Below, one piece after another: positions 42,922 through 53,599 of a stretch of DNA of 64,000 nucleotides. Under the pieces are notes generated by a model. It saw only the letters and a list, made by a program, of their open reading frames with translations. It was not told the DNA's origin and ran no database searches. A program made the position numbers and the translations under genes. This DNA is from Hyperoplus lanceolatus (taxonomy: Eukaryota > Chordata > Actinopteri > Uranoscopiformes > Ammodytidae), in the NCBI GenBank assembly GCA_026929865.2, contig CM049404.1, positions 26,256,001 to 26,320,000 of the forward strand, given 5' to 3'. The number at the start of each line of letters is the position of its first letter. The first letter of the stretch is position 1.

Positions 42922-45678
42922 ATGCCTGCCAGGTAAGAACTCTTCTATTTCTTTTTTTCCGGTTTTTATTTTGTGAATTAATGGTCCCATTCTTTTGTAG
43001 ACAAATTAAGATGGTTTTATTTTAAATCTACATGGTAAATCACCTGATTTCTATATGACAGTATTTGCTTTCTGCACATTAGCTTTCTGTCATTTGAAAT
43101 ATACCTGTAACTCTTCATTGTTGACAATTTGAGTATTTTGTATTTTTCTGTAAAATTACCACTGAAATTGAAAACATTTAAGGTAAATTATGTGCAAGTT
43201 ACTGTTATTCATTGCTTGTGATAAGATATTATTATTTCCATCATTAATGGTCCTCTGCAATTTTGATTTTAGTGGAGTTATAAAACATTGAGAAACAACA
43301 TAGTTTGGCATTTGGAGAAAGTGGCCTTTGTGCCAAGAATCAAACAAGAAGATCAACGTTATAATATGACGCTAAAGCTAGTAGCTGCATGTCTCTGCAT
43401 GCCATCCCCCTCTCTCCCCATGTCCACTCTATCTCTCACAAATGTCAAATAACAGGTTAAAATACCTAAAAAAATATGATAGCAAATAGTATTTCTCAAA
43501 ATTTCAAACTTTTCCTCATCGTTGTTCAGATTTAGTTTTTCTCTTTTCAGGAACAGAACAGGATCTTACAAACAGCTTTTAAAATCCTTTCTGCTTTATC
43601 TGTGGGACGTTTACTCTGCGCCTACACCTGCTGGCAGAGAAATCCTGACTCTGCTCTGTCTCTGTTTCACACTGGCCATCATCACTGGCGGTCTGCTCCA
43701 TCACTGGCTGTCAAACACTCTGAAATACCCCCACGAGGCCTCCATTCAGACCGCTTCTATCTACTGTGTGTCCGTGTTCCTGGTCTCGTTCCTATGCCAC
43801 CCTCTGCGCTGTGTCCTCACCATCATTCTGCCCACTGTCTGCACCAAGCAGGGACGCAAGCTCCTCATCACAGCCTCCATCATGATTTTAGTTTTAAACG
43901 TGGTCCCTAATATAACAGTGAACGTCGGGGCGGTCGCACGCATCCTGAAGTGCACTGCAGAAGGCTTCACCAAGATGTTATTGAGCTCATCTAAACCTTT
44001 GACCGAAGCAAAGCAAGACCTTTTTGAGGAAACCATCAAAGTGAAAAGGGAAGACTTGAGCATTGTCACTAACTTGAGGAAGTTGGATCATTTCACACAT
44101 GTTAATGTGTCAGAAGTCAAAAGCAGATTCACCAAGATGATTGGGCAGATAGAGGTCAACTTCTCACAAGCCAGGGACCTGTTAAAACAATACAAACTGC
44201 TGTCCAACCGGATCCTCGCAGCCATTTTTGTGGCTTTAATTATTTTCGAATCTGCACGCTACTTGAAATCTTACCTGACTTCAGTGCAGTTTGATAATGG
44301 CTACATCCCCAAAGAGCTAGTGCATAAAGAGACTGGGAACAAAAGGATAGCTAAAAATAAAACTTGTGCCAAAAGCTGTAAAATAACAAGTCAGGAATGT
44401 GCCTCCTGTTTCATATCCATATCTGTGGTAACATTATACTTCATTGCAATAACTTTAATAGTAGCTTTGGATCATGTTGTGTATCACATCATTCAGGTGA
44501 TTAAGCCGTGGTTACTGGACTTTCCTCCGACATCTGCCTGCATAAGTGTTAATTACAAGGTAAGAATGCGAGGCCAGCCTGATCTTGCGAGCTTCTCATT
44601 TGTTTCTCTCCAGAAGAGCGAAACAAATGGGGACGACTGTGGCTCAGTTGGTAGAGCGGGTCGGCCGATGATCAAAGGGTTGGAGGTTCGATCCCCGCCC
44701 TGCCACCTGTTTCATAGTTGTTGTGTCCTTGGGCAAGACACTTCACCCGCCTTGCCTCGTGTGAATGTCGATAGTTAGCCTGCTATCGGTGTATGAATGT
44801 GTGTGTGTGTGAATGGTAACGTGGGAAAGGAAAACAGGTCTCCCTTGCAAAAGAGTCTTCGGTCTCAATGGGATATACCTGTATAAATAAAGGTTAAAGA
44901 AAAAAAGAAAAAAAAGATCAATCTGGCATTTCCCCAATCTCCGTGGGGAGGAGTCCGGTCAAAAAATGACTGGGCCAATCAGGGCCTGCATTTAAACCTA
45001 AAGTGTGTCTATTAGTCGAAGGCAGCGCCTAATTGGTTCATGTAGTTGTCAATCTAGCCTCAACATACATAAAGTGGTGAGGGCCCAGTCTGACTGGAGG
45101 CCATATTGACATAAGGGACTAACTTTGCCCCGGTGTTTTTTTGACAGGCTCCTCCCAACAGTGATTGGAGAAAGGCCACACTGAACTGCAGGAGAGAAAA
45201 GAACGTGAAGCTCTCGATATCAGGCTCACATTGGCAACAATTTCCCCACTGCAGAACCTTGTATTTTACCTATTTGCTTCTTCACAATTTCATATTTTTT
45301 ATCTTTTTCTTCATCCCCTGATAGGTTACCTTGTTCCCACCTGCTCTCTGTATCATCCCACACTCCTGTTACAAACGTGAGCTCACCAACTTCCACAGGG
45401 ACTACAAATGGACGTTTGACCCTGAGCCGTCGATGTGTGATGTCACCACCTCACCTCCGAACACGGGGGTCACTCTGCTGTTGGGATGCCTCTGGCTGAT
45501 GAGCTACTGTCTGGTGTTCCTCGAGGTTTACGCTAGAAGGCTGCGCAGGAAGATCTCTGCTTCGTTCTTCAGAGCTCAGGAGGAAAGGAGAATGGCTTAC
45601 CTGGAGAAGAAAATACAAGAGAAGCAGAATAAAAAAGAGCAAATACAGACAATTTCTGTTGCGGTCATCTGTGGGTGA
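42922..45678 (+). CDS. ocstamp: Osteoclast stimulatory transmembrane protein
   Basis: Three coding exons (42922-42932, 43551-44559, 45325-45678), all GT-AG and in frame, give 457 aa. Exon 1 codes only MPA plus two bases, and the joined start [12 protein letters not shown] fits the family. The body has a DC-STAMP-like region with about six hydrophobic spans: near residues 35-53, 70-92, 108-128, 230-246, 305-325 and near 405. Family landmarks include [13 protein letters not shown], the [17 protein letters not shown] junction, and the closing [28 protein letters not shown] acts at the surface of osteoclast precursors and macrophages, where it promotes cell fusion together with DC-STAMP. The tail ends soon after the basic helix (SVAVICG), much shorter than human OCSTAMP, so a further exon cannot be excluded. 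Human OCSTAMP neighbours SLC13A3, matching the order here. A tRNA-derived SINE lies in the second intron. Confidence 0.93.
43388..43470 (+). mobile_element. SINE fragment in ocstamp intron 1
   Basis: 'tctctgcatgccatccccctctctccccatgtccactctatctc'-like sequence, here in shortened form, matches the body of the SINE copies at 63060-63230 and 63511-63605. It lacks the tRNA-like head. Confidence 0.5.
44629..44913 (+). mobile_element. tRNA-derived SINE (V-SINE-like) in ocstamp intron 2
   Basis: The head has an A box (TGGCTCAGTTGGTAGAG) and a B box (GGTTCGATCCC) of RNA polymerase III promoters. The body contains 'gtgtccttgggcaagacact', seen in teleost V-SINEs, and the 3' end is an 'aataaaggttaaag' tail plus A-rich run. 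It does not fold as a functional tRNA with a CCA-proximal stem, so I call a SINE rather than a tRNA gene. Confidence 0.8.
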
Positions 45679-45795
45679 ACTCTTGTTCCACAGTGTGATT
45701 CTTGACAGCATTTTCTGATGATGGTTTAAAACTATGTCAGCTGACAGTTTCTACAGACATTCATGTTCTCTCGAGGATAAATCAGCCTGACTGAA

Positions 45796-46165
45796 AGGTG
45801 TAGTGTGTAGAATGTTTTGGCATTTTTCTGAACACACTTGGTATCGATGGAATATACAATTCATAAGTATGTTTTAGATAATGTATTATAGCTTGAATTT
45901 TAGAATGAGCCTTTTTTATCTACATTGGAGCAGGGTGTGTCGCCATGTTTCTACAGTAGCACAGAACAGACAAACTTAATTGCCTTGCGTGTTTCTATAT
46001 ATAGTGGGAGTCACCGGAAATGCACCTGTTGGAAGACAAAAAAAAGAAGTACCAGAGAATAAATATATAAATACATCTTCACCTCGTCACTTGATATTGT
46101 GAAAAGACTTGAAGCAATGGTGGCTGATGCCATCTTTAGCCATCTGAATGGGACGGGATGGCAAG
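45796..46165. mobile_element. MITE-like repeat after ocstamp
   Basis: It begins 'aaaggtgtagtgtgtagaatg' and includes 'gaatgagcc...ctacattggagcagg...gccatgtttctacagtagc'. This is the shape of a very common teleost MITE family with 'AAAGGTGCAGTGTGTAG' ends. The right border is unclear. It likely forms part of the ocstamp 3' UTR or downstream flank; an AATAAA is at 46058. Confidence 0.5.
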
Positions 46166-46226
46166 GTAGCATTGCAATCTAGAATCTCACCTCTAGATAC
46201 CACTTAATACTTTGATATGAAATGTA

Positions 46227-47092
46227 CACTCAACAAAAATATAAACGCAACACTTTTGTTTTTGCTTCCATTTTTCATGAGATGGACTTAAAGATCTAAA
46301 ATTCATTCCAGATACACAATTGTACCATTTCTCTCAAACATTGTTCACAAATCTGTCTAAATGTGTGATAGTGAGCACTTCTGCTTTGCTGAGATAATCC
46401 ATCCCACCTCACAGGTGTGCCACATCAAGATGCTGATCTGACATCATGATTAGTGCACAGGTGTGCCTTAGACTGTCCACAATAAAAGGCCACTCTGAAA
46501 TGTGCATTTTTTTGCTTTATTAGGGGTCTGGGGACTCAGAACCAGTCAGTATCTGGTGTGACCACCATTTGCCTCATACAGTGCAACACATCTTCTTCGC
46601 ATAGAGTTTATCAGATTGTCAATTGTGGCCTGTGGAATGTTGGTCCACTCCTCTTCAATGGCTTTGCGAAGTTGCTGGAGACGGCTTATGGTGGAGAAAT
46701 GAACATTCAATGCACGAGCAACAGATCTGGTTGACATTCCTGCTGTCAGCATGCCAATTGCACGCTCCCTCAATGCTTGTGGCATCTGTGGCATTTTGCT
46801 GTGAGACAAAACTGCACATTTCAGGGTGGCCTTTTATTGTGGACAGTCTAAGGCACACCTGTGCACTAATCATGATGTCAGATCAGCATCTTGATGTGGC
46901 ACACCTGTGAGGTGGGATGGATTATCTCAGCAAAGCAGAAGTGCTCACTATCACACATTTAGACAGATTTGTGAACAATGTTTGAGAGAAATGGTACAAT
47001 TGTGTATCTGGAATGAATTTTAGATCTTTAAGTCCATCTCATGAAAAATGGGAGCAAAAACAAAAGTGTTGCGTTTATATTTTTGTTGAGTG
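46227..47092 (-). mobile_element. Tc1/mariner deletion derivative with about 280-bp inverted repeats
   Basis: The element is 866 bp between TA duplications (46225-46226 and 47093-47094). It starts CACTCAACAAAAATATAAAC and ends with the complement. Inverted repeats run about 280 bp from each end (to about 46503 and from about 46813) and look nearly identical. The middle holds a truncated transposase frame, so the element is not autonomous. Confidence 0.9.
46546..46809 (-). pseudogene. Internally deleted Tc1 transposase, 87 aa
   Basis: The frame reads the N-terminal PAIRED-like helix-turn-helix of a Tc1 transposase (MPQALRERAIGMLTAGMSTR, VARALNVHFSTISRLQQ). It then jumps directly to the family's C-terminal end (EEEWTNIPQATIDNLINSMR, RRCVALYEANGGHTRY). 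The whole catalytic DDE region (roughly 230-250 residues in full-length relatives) is missing, yet the joint keeps the frame and the stop is intact. Catalysis is impossible. The DNA-binding part might still bind the inverted repeats (inference). Confidence 0.85.
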
Positions 47093-47109
47093 TAAGTGGT
47101 CTGACCTGA

Positions 47110-48960
47110 TGTCACTTTCACATACTTTAATTTGGGCTAAGGTTGGGTTAGACCGTACGATTCACCTTAACACACAGCTGTGTCTACGCCTCACATAGCT
47201 GCATGGCCATAGAATGTAGGCTAAAGGGTTAGTTTCACATCAGTCAGCGTTTTTATGCCGAGTTTCTGGTTGAGCATCCTGTGTTACACTGCAACACCTC
47301 CTCTGCAAGAGCGAGACCACTTGACTGCATTCTCTAGGCTCTCACACACACACACACACACACACAGAACTGATGTGGTTTTTGTATATGTACCACCACA
47401 CCTGCTCAGTTTACACCAACCCCAAGCAACTCGCCTGGTTACATGTTTTATAACACAAAGGTGACATTGCACATGTTTATCCGTGTGTTTTTCTGTATCT
47501 TCCAGGAAGTCGTGTTTTTCCCCTTGTGAGAATCTGTACAAATGTGTGTGTTATTTCGCGTTTTTTTATTTAAAAAAATGTTTACCCCTCAGCCCCACTA
47601 GATGCCACTATGGTGCTTTGGACAGATGAGGACAAAGACTAACTCAGTACCTCATGTCAGAGAATGAACAGATAAAAGATTATCAACCCACTTGCTTAAA
47701 AGTCCCATGGGGCTTTGGGTGTTTATTTAAAGACATCACTCTAGAATAATAATAGAATGCATCTTTATCATCTATTTTTAATGCTAACTTTTTGTGGAGT
47801 TCCTGTTTGTCTCAAAATCCAAAAGCCTGTGTAAAGGCGACAAACTATTGTTGGCCCAGATATGTTAAAGTATTCATGTATTTTCTGTTACTATGAATTC
47901 TCACTATGTGTGACAACTCTGGGCTGAGTATCATAAGAAATGCAGTGATCCGAGGAATTCATAATTATAAAATGTAGATTAAAGTTAACCTCCTTATATC
48001 CAATTTCCAATTTTCATTTAGTAGCTCGAAAGTTATGTGACACTGATGTACTTTGTATATTCTGTATCAGCTTGTTCCAGCTACTCATTGAAGCTAAGTC
48101 ATGTTCACACCAAGTTAAATATTAAAACCAATCAGAAATATTCTGGATATCTTTTATTCTATATACATTTTCCTTACAATATAAGTTCAGCCCTGCATTT
48201 TTGATAAGTTTGGGAACTTCGGGATCTTCACTAGAACTTAAAATGCATTTTATACATTTGGATACAAAGCTTGAGTTTATAACAAGTGGGTCACAGCAGT
48301 AAGAAAATAAAAGATGATTAATATATACATTTGAGTGTATGCATAACTGAAGGCAAGCACACTGACATTAAATATTTGTTTGTAAACAGTATGAGAGTCC
48401 TCTTAGCATTCACCAGTTCAATCAGTCAATTACTTGGAAAGAACCAGCTCTGCATGATATTTTTCTCCGCCTGTGAAGCTGTTATCTATTCATTAGAGGA
48501 AGCCTGGTGGAGTGAACGTTCTGTGACTGAAAACTATATTTCTGTGATAATGCAAGCATCTGTCATTCTGCATTAGCATTCATACCGACAGTCCGGTCCC
48601 CTCTAAGTGGTTTGTTAGAGTCTGTTCTCGTATGGCTTTAAGAGAAAGATTTTAATGCACCTTTCTTGGGAGCAGGTTTTTAATAGTATGGCAGCGTGTA
48701 CCACACAACCAGAGCGTGGTCGGGAGCTGTGCAAGATTTCTGAAATAGTACAAGAATAATAAGAATCTCAATCTCATGATGTGTGTTCCTGTTGTTTCAC
48801 TTGGGACCAAAAAATAGGCTCTCTGAATTTGCACCTCTACACAGGATGAAGTGTTCTCAAAATTATTACCGGTGGCACAAAATAGGCGTCTACTTAGTAA
48901 TTAGTGCCACTTCAGTTCATTGTCCAATCACAGCAGTGGATGATGTGTTGAATTGCAGGC
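47110..48960. other. Intergenic between ocstamp and trhr
   Basis: AT-rich, with a short (CA)n at about 47343-47366. No exon, RNA gene or bounded repeat recognised. Confidence 0.4.
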
Positions 48961-49117
48961 TATACCTTCTCAGTTCTTAACAATAATTGCAGGGTTCAAG
49001 GCTACAGCCACGGTCACGGTGCTCCACATGATATTCTCGGATTGGGAGGTGAAATAGATTTTTAAGTTGGTGGTCGCTGTAGGAAGGAGTGTGTTGAAGT
49101 GTGGATATAATGGTGTG

Positions 49118-49220
49118 TGTGTGATGTGAAACAGAGAGAGAGGGTGCACTGGCAAAGATAGGGAGAGAGAGGGAATGAGAGAGGGAGGGTGGGAGAGAGG
49201 AAGAGAGAGAGAGAGAGACA
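49118..49220. repeat. Purine-rich (GA)n tract
   Basis: GAGA-rich stretch, ending in a pure (AG) run at about 49203-49217. It lies just before the putative trhr leader exon. Confidence 0.8.
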
Positions 49221-49224
49221 TATG

Positions 49225-49341
49225 TGGACAATCAGTACGGCTCTGGAGAAGAACTGAGCAGTCATCTGTGATTCTTGGTTGATTGCACCTGAGCGCTGCC
49301 TGCTACCATGCCAGAGTGAGCACAGCCCATTGGAAAAGGTG
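49225..49341 (+). other. Putative 5' untranslated exon of trhr
   Basis: A GC-richer segment with short upstream ATGs ends at a strong donor (AAAGGTG followed by GTAAGC at 49342). It could splice to 'tttgctccag' (acceptor AG at about 50839-50840), 35 bp before the trhr start codon. TRH receptor genes commonly have a non-coding first exon. The 5' limit is unknown and the whole call is an inference. Confidence 0.4.
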
Positions 49342-50874
49342 GTAAGCTTAATATTTGATGCATGTTTATTTACTCTCGCACACTTTAATTGTCTTAACCT
49401 GAAACAACTGTGTAATTTAGCAATTTATTAACGCTAAATCAGTGAGGTCATGTTTTTTCTGCTTTTAGCTGTATGGTTGGGTGGTCTGACTTTTCTGGCA
49501 AATTAGGGGAGGATCTTTTATTTTTACTCGGCCCATTTTTTTAAAAGGCCGTAATGATTTTATTTTAGTGTGCGTCATTAAGGTGCACTTTCTGTTTCAG
49601 GGCTTAACTTTTTATTGTTGCAGTCAATTAGCTAAAAGGATCAATATGTCGTTTTCGGAATAGACACAGATGCTAGTTTTTAAATGTCATCTCTGCAAGT
49701 AGTTGTTACCCCATTCCCGGTCGTTTTTAAGTTTATAAAAGGGGTTTAATATCATATAAAGATGGTCCATTATAAGATTTAAGTTTAGCCTTTTATTTTG
49801 TGTCTCAATATAAGAAATTAGAAAGTGGCTGATATACTCAACATCTGTAATATTGTGTAGAGTGCAGACTATTTGTTTTTAACAATCTAATGTTTATGTT
49901 GTAGCCTTTTTGTGATGCTTGAGCTGAATCAGAAAACACTGACAAACTATGTATTTTTTAAACCATTACAATGTCACAGCTATTTTCAAGCACCTGTTCA
50001 AAAACAGTTTTTTGTCATTACTAAAACATACCTGCATGTAGATTTTCTGTATCCCAATGGACTTCTTAACTTCATCTCTCTTTTACTAACAGTGGATGTT
50101 GCCACACTGTCACTCTGGCCAATAACAACGTGTCTTATATCTTTCAGCGTAGGTCACGCCCACAAGATCCAGGTCTTCAACAAACAAAAGTTCTTTTTAA
50201 TTTGCATCATTACATTTTTAATCCCAATTTTGTTTTTACTTGCAATAAAATATTTACTGATTGCAGTCTAGAAAGTTTTGCTCTCAAACCCATTCTGTCT
50301 GATTGCATAACAAAGACACAAAAGTACCTCCATAAATAACTGGCAATTCTGTTGCTTAGTAATGTTCCACTAGGTTAACCAGCTAGTTGTTAAATGTGTT
50401 TGCCTGCATTGTTTAAAGTAAGGCCGGTAGCATACAGTTGTGTTTCACACTTAAAAGAGCTGCCAGCTGCATTGGAAGTGTTTTTGCTATGAGAGCTGTG
50501 AGAGTGATCCCAAACAATGGTTTGATGGACAGGTAAATAATGAGCACTATAAAGCTCCATAAGGCTGAGGGGAGCTGCAGATTCTGGAGAGAATTCTCCT
50601 GTGGTCTGTCACTACAAGCAAACCCTTTCTTATTGTGACATGCTTATTGTGAAAATATTGATTATAGCTGCTTTAACTTGGGGTGTTGTGTTTCTTTCAT
50701 TGTTTTCCCAAAGTCAATTGTAAAGTCCAAAGAAGAGAAATGTAGAATTCAAACCCTCTCCCTAATGAGATCGTTTTCAGTCGCTATCGATCGATCTTCT
50801 CTGTTTCTCTCGTTAGGATCCCTGCTTTGTTTTGCTCCAGATCAACTAAATTGTGGCCAAAGGATTCGAACAAA

Positions 50875-52485
50875 ATGGAGAACAACACGACCATCTTCCC
50901 TCATGTTGTAAATCTGACCGAAATGCCAATGAAACCTCTGGAAGAGCAGGTCATAACGATAGTTTTGACACTGCTCATCTGTGTTGTTGGGATTGCTGGG
51001 AACGTCATGGTGGTGCTGGTGGTCCTCCGCACTAAACACATGGTGACTCCCACTAACTGTTACCTGGTCAGCCTGGCCGTGGCCGACCTCATTGTGCTGC
51101 TAGCTGCAGGGCTGCCTAACATCTCTGATGTTGTATCCTTCTGGATTTACGGATACACCGGATGCTTGTGTATAACTTACCTTCAGTACCTTGGAATCAA
51201 CGTTTCATCCTGCTCTATCACAGCCTTCACTATTGAGCGATACATTGCTATTTGTCACTCCATAAAGGCTCAGTTAATATGCACCGTGTCTCGGGCCAAG
51301 AGGATCATAGCTGGAGTCTGGGTCTTCACCTCACTCTACTGCATCATGTGGTTCTTCTTAGTGGACACCGATGAAACCGTCTATAGCAACGGAGTGGTGG
51401 TAACCTGTGGCTACCGAGTCTCAAGGAGCTACTACATGCCCATCTACTTCCTGGACTTTGCTTTGTTCTACGTGATCCCCCTCACCGTGGCGACCGTGCT
51501 GTACGGACTCATCGCAAGGATTCTGTTCATGAGCCCCTTGCCTTCGCATATGAATGAGAGAGGAGGGTCCATCCACCAGGGCCACTCCAGCGGCACCAAC
51601 AAGGGCAACAAGGGCGCCATCTCGGCAAGGAAACAGGTACTGAATAGTCTAGACATTTTATTCTTTACACAACTGTTTCACTATAGATTTGTAGAAACTG
51701 TTTATAAACTGAACCCATTTTATCATGATATTCAGATGGTTATCGAACGGTTACTAAACCATGAATGTGGTTGTTTGAAACAGCCATAAACACTCGTCGT
51801 AGACATGTCGTACAAACTTTTTCCTTTCTAGAATAACAAATGCCATTGTGAGCATGTTACTTGTTAGCATTCAGCATGGCTGTCCTTTTGTACAGCCACA
51901 GAGACACTTCAGCTGTAGACTATTCTTATTAGACATAGTTTACCACATTGACATGAGTTAACGAGTGATACCTTGTTAAAGCCTGTTAAGATAATAATAA
52001 TTGTGCTCTTTGTCATTATTGTCACAAAATGTTGTCTCTCTTCTTCTTTCCTTCCCCCTTGCTACCCTGTGTCTTCGACAACAAAGATAACAAAGATGCT
52101 AGCTGTAGTGGTCGTCCTCTTCGCTTTGCTCTGGATGCCGTACCGATCACTGGTGGTGGTAAACTCCTACATCGACCCTCCGTACCACAACACCTGGTTC
52201 CTGCTCTTCTGCCGCATGTGCATCTACACCAACAGCGCCATCAACCCCATCATCTACAACCTCATGTCTCAGAAGTTTCGCGTGGCGTTCAAGAAGCTCT
52301 GCAAGTGCGACTGGCGACGCAAGGAGAAGGCGGCGGAGTACAGCGTGCCGATGTATTACAGCGTCATGAAGGATTCGTCCCACGAGAGCAACGAGATGCT
52401 GACGGAGCAGGAGGACGTGAGTGCGCAAGTCATCAAGAGGTTAAACAAAATGGATGATGACGCAAACACTTTCAGCATATCTTAA
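50875..52485 (+). CDS. trhr: Thyrotropin-releasing hormone receptor (class A GPCR)
   Basis: Two coding exons (50875-51636 and 52087-52485) join in phase 0 at ARKQ/ITKML, giving 386 aa. The intron position just before TM6 is the known TRHR one. Evidence for the family: MENNTT start with glycosylation sequons, [28 protein letters not shown] in TM3 (containing the Tyr and Asn that contact TRH), ERY after TM3, LWMPYR in TM6 (the ligand-contact Arg), [17 protein letters not shown] in TM7 and helix 8, and a tail with [14 protein letters not shown]. TRHRs couple TRH binding to Gq/phospholipase C at the plasma membrane. The ATG at 50875 is preferred over the in-frame 50827 because MEN is the conserved start and a splice acceptor lies between them. 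Fish have several TRHR types; from neighbours (ocstamp, slc13a3) this is not the human 8q TRHR orthologue position, so the subtype is left open. Confidence 0.93.
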
Positions 52486-53259
52486 AAAGCAAGCTTGTTA
52501 GGTCCATCAGGGCAGACTGAGTGTGAAGTAATTTGTGAAATTCTATTATTTTAATGTTTGCGAATGTTGTCATTTCCACTTGTTAGAACACGTTACTGAC
52601 GTTGAGATATGTACATATTCTTGTTGTTTACAGTAAAAAAAGTTGTGTTTCTGTTGTAGTACTTTTGGTACTTTGAGGTACTTTTGCATCAGTAGTGTAA
52701 CTGTGTTGTATAGTGAGTGAGACAAAGCTTAAGTGAATTTCATACTAATTTATGAGACATAACATGTTCACATTAGAAAAGACAGTTATTTATATTTTTA
52801 CTCACTATTTTAGTTTAAATCAAATAGACAAAGTAGGTCTGGCAACAAAATGGACATTATCTGACACGCGACTGATGCCGTGGGTGGCTATTTAGCATTT
52901 TGGCTTGAAGCACTGTCCGGACTTTACGCTAACTAGCTTTGTCGACAATGACCTTATTAAATTATCATCATGTGTCTCTCGATAACAAGTGCACTTGTGA
53001 TTTCCACGTGCTCGGGTTGGAGTGTTCTGAACAAACACTCCACATCGCTGATGAACACAGCCTAGATTTTTTTCTTTTTATTTATTCATCACCTCAACAG
53101 CACAGACAACTCTGCTGGTGAGACTGGTTCAAGACTGTGGTACAGTTGGAAAGAAATTGACACATTAAAACTTTGAGGATCAAAAGCTCATAAGCAGTGC
53201 TTCATTTGTATTGTATGAAGTCCCGGAACACATTGGTTCTGTGATGACGGGCACATAAC

Positions 53260-53391
<132 letters not shown>

Positions 53392-53562
53392 TGTATCACA
53401 CCTTTCACAATCTGTTTAATATATTTATCTGTTCTGTAAATTGTAGTTTGATGTTAAATAACATATTCTGAAAACAGGCTTTGTATCTTCCAGTGGACTG
53501 TGGGATTCACTTTTACAACTACAAAAAAATTTTATTTATGTGAATTTTGTGTTGTCGAATTC

Positions 53563-53568
53563 AATAAA
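53563..53568 (+). terminator. Candidate poly(A) signal of trhr
   Basis: AATAAA about 1.08 kb after the stop codon. No clear earlier AATAAA was noticed in the 3' flank. Confidence 0.45.
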
Positions 53569-53599
53569 TCTTGACAGTATTCATCCAGAATGTCCTTTA

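Noticed and set aside
43522-43550. ATG at 43522 as the ocstamp start
   Set aside because: The first nine codons are the pyrimidine tract and AG of the splice acceptor. The spliced MPARNRTG start fits the family better.
44636-44710. Functional tRNA gene
   Set aside because: The A and B boxes are present, but the sequence runs into a SINE body and A-rich tail with no closing acceptor stem. A tRNA-derived SINE explains it.
50827-50874. Upstream in-frame ATG as the trhr start
   Set aside because: A splice acceptor lies between it and the conserved MEN start, and the extra 16 residues have no family counterpart.
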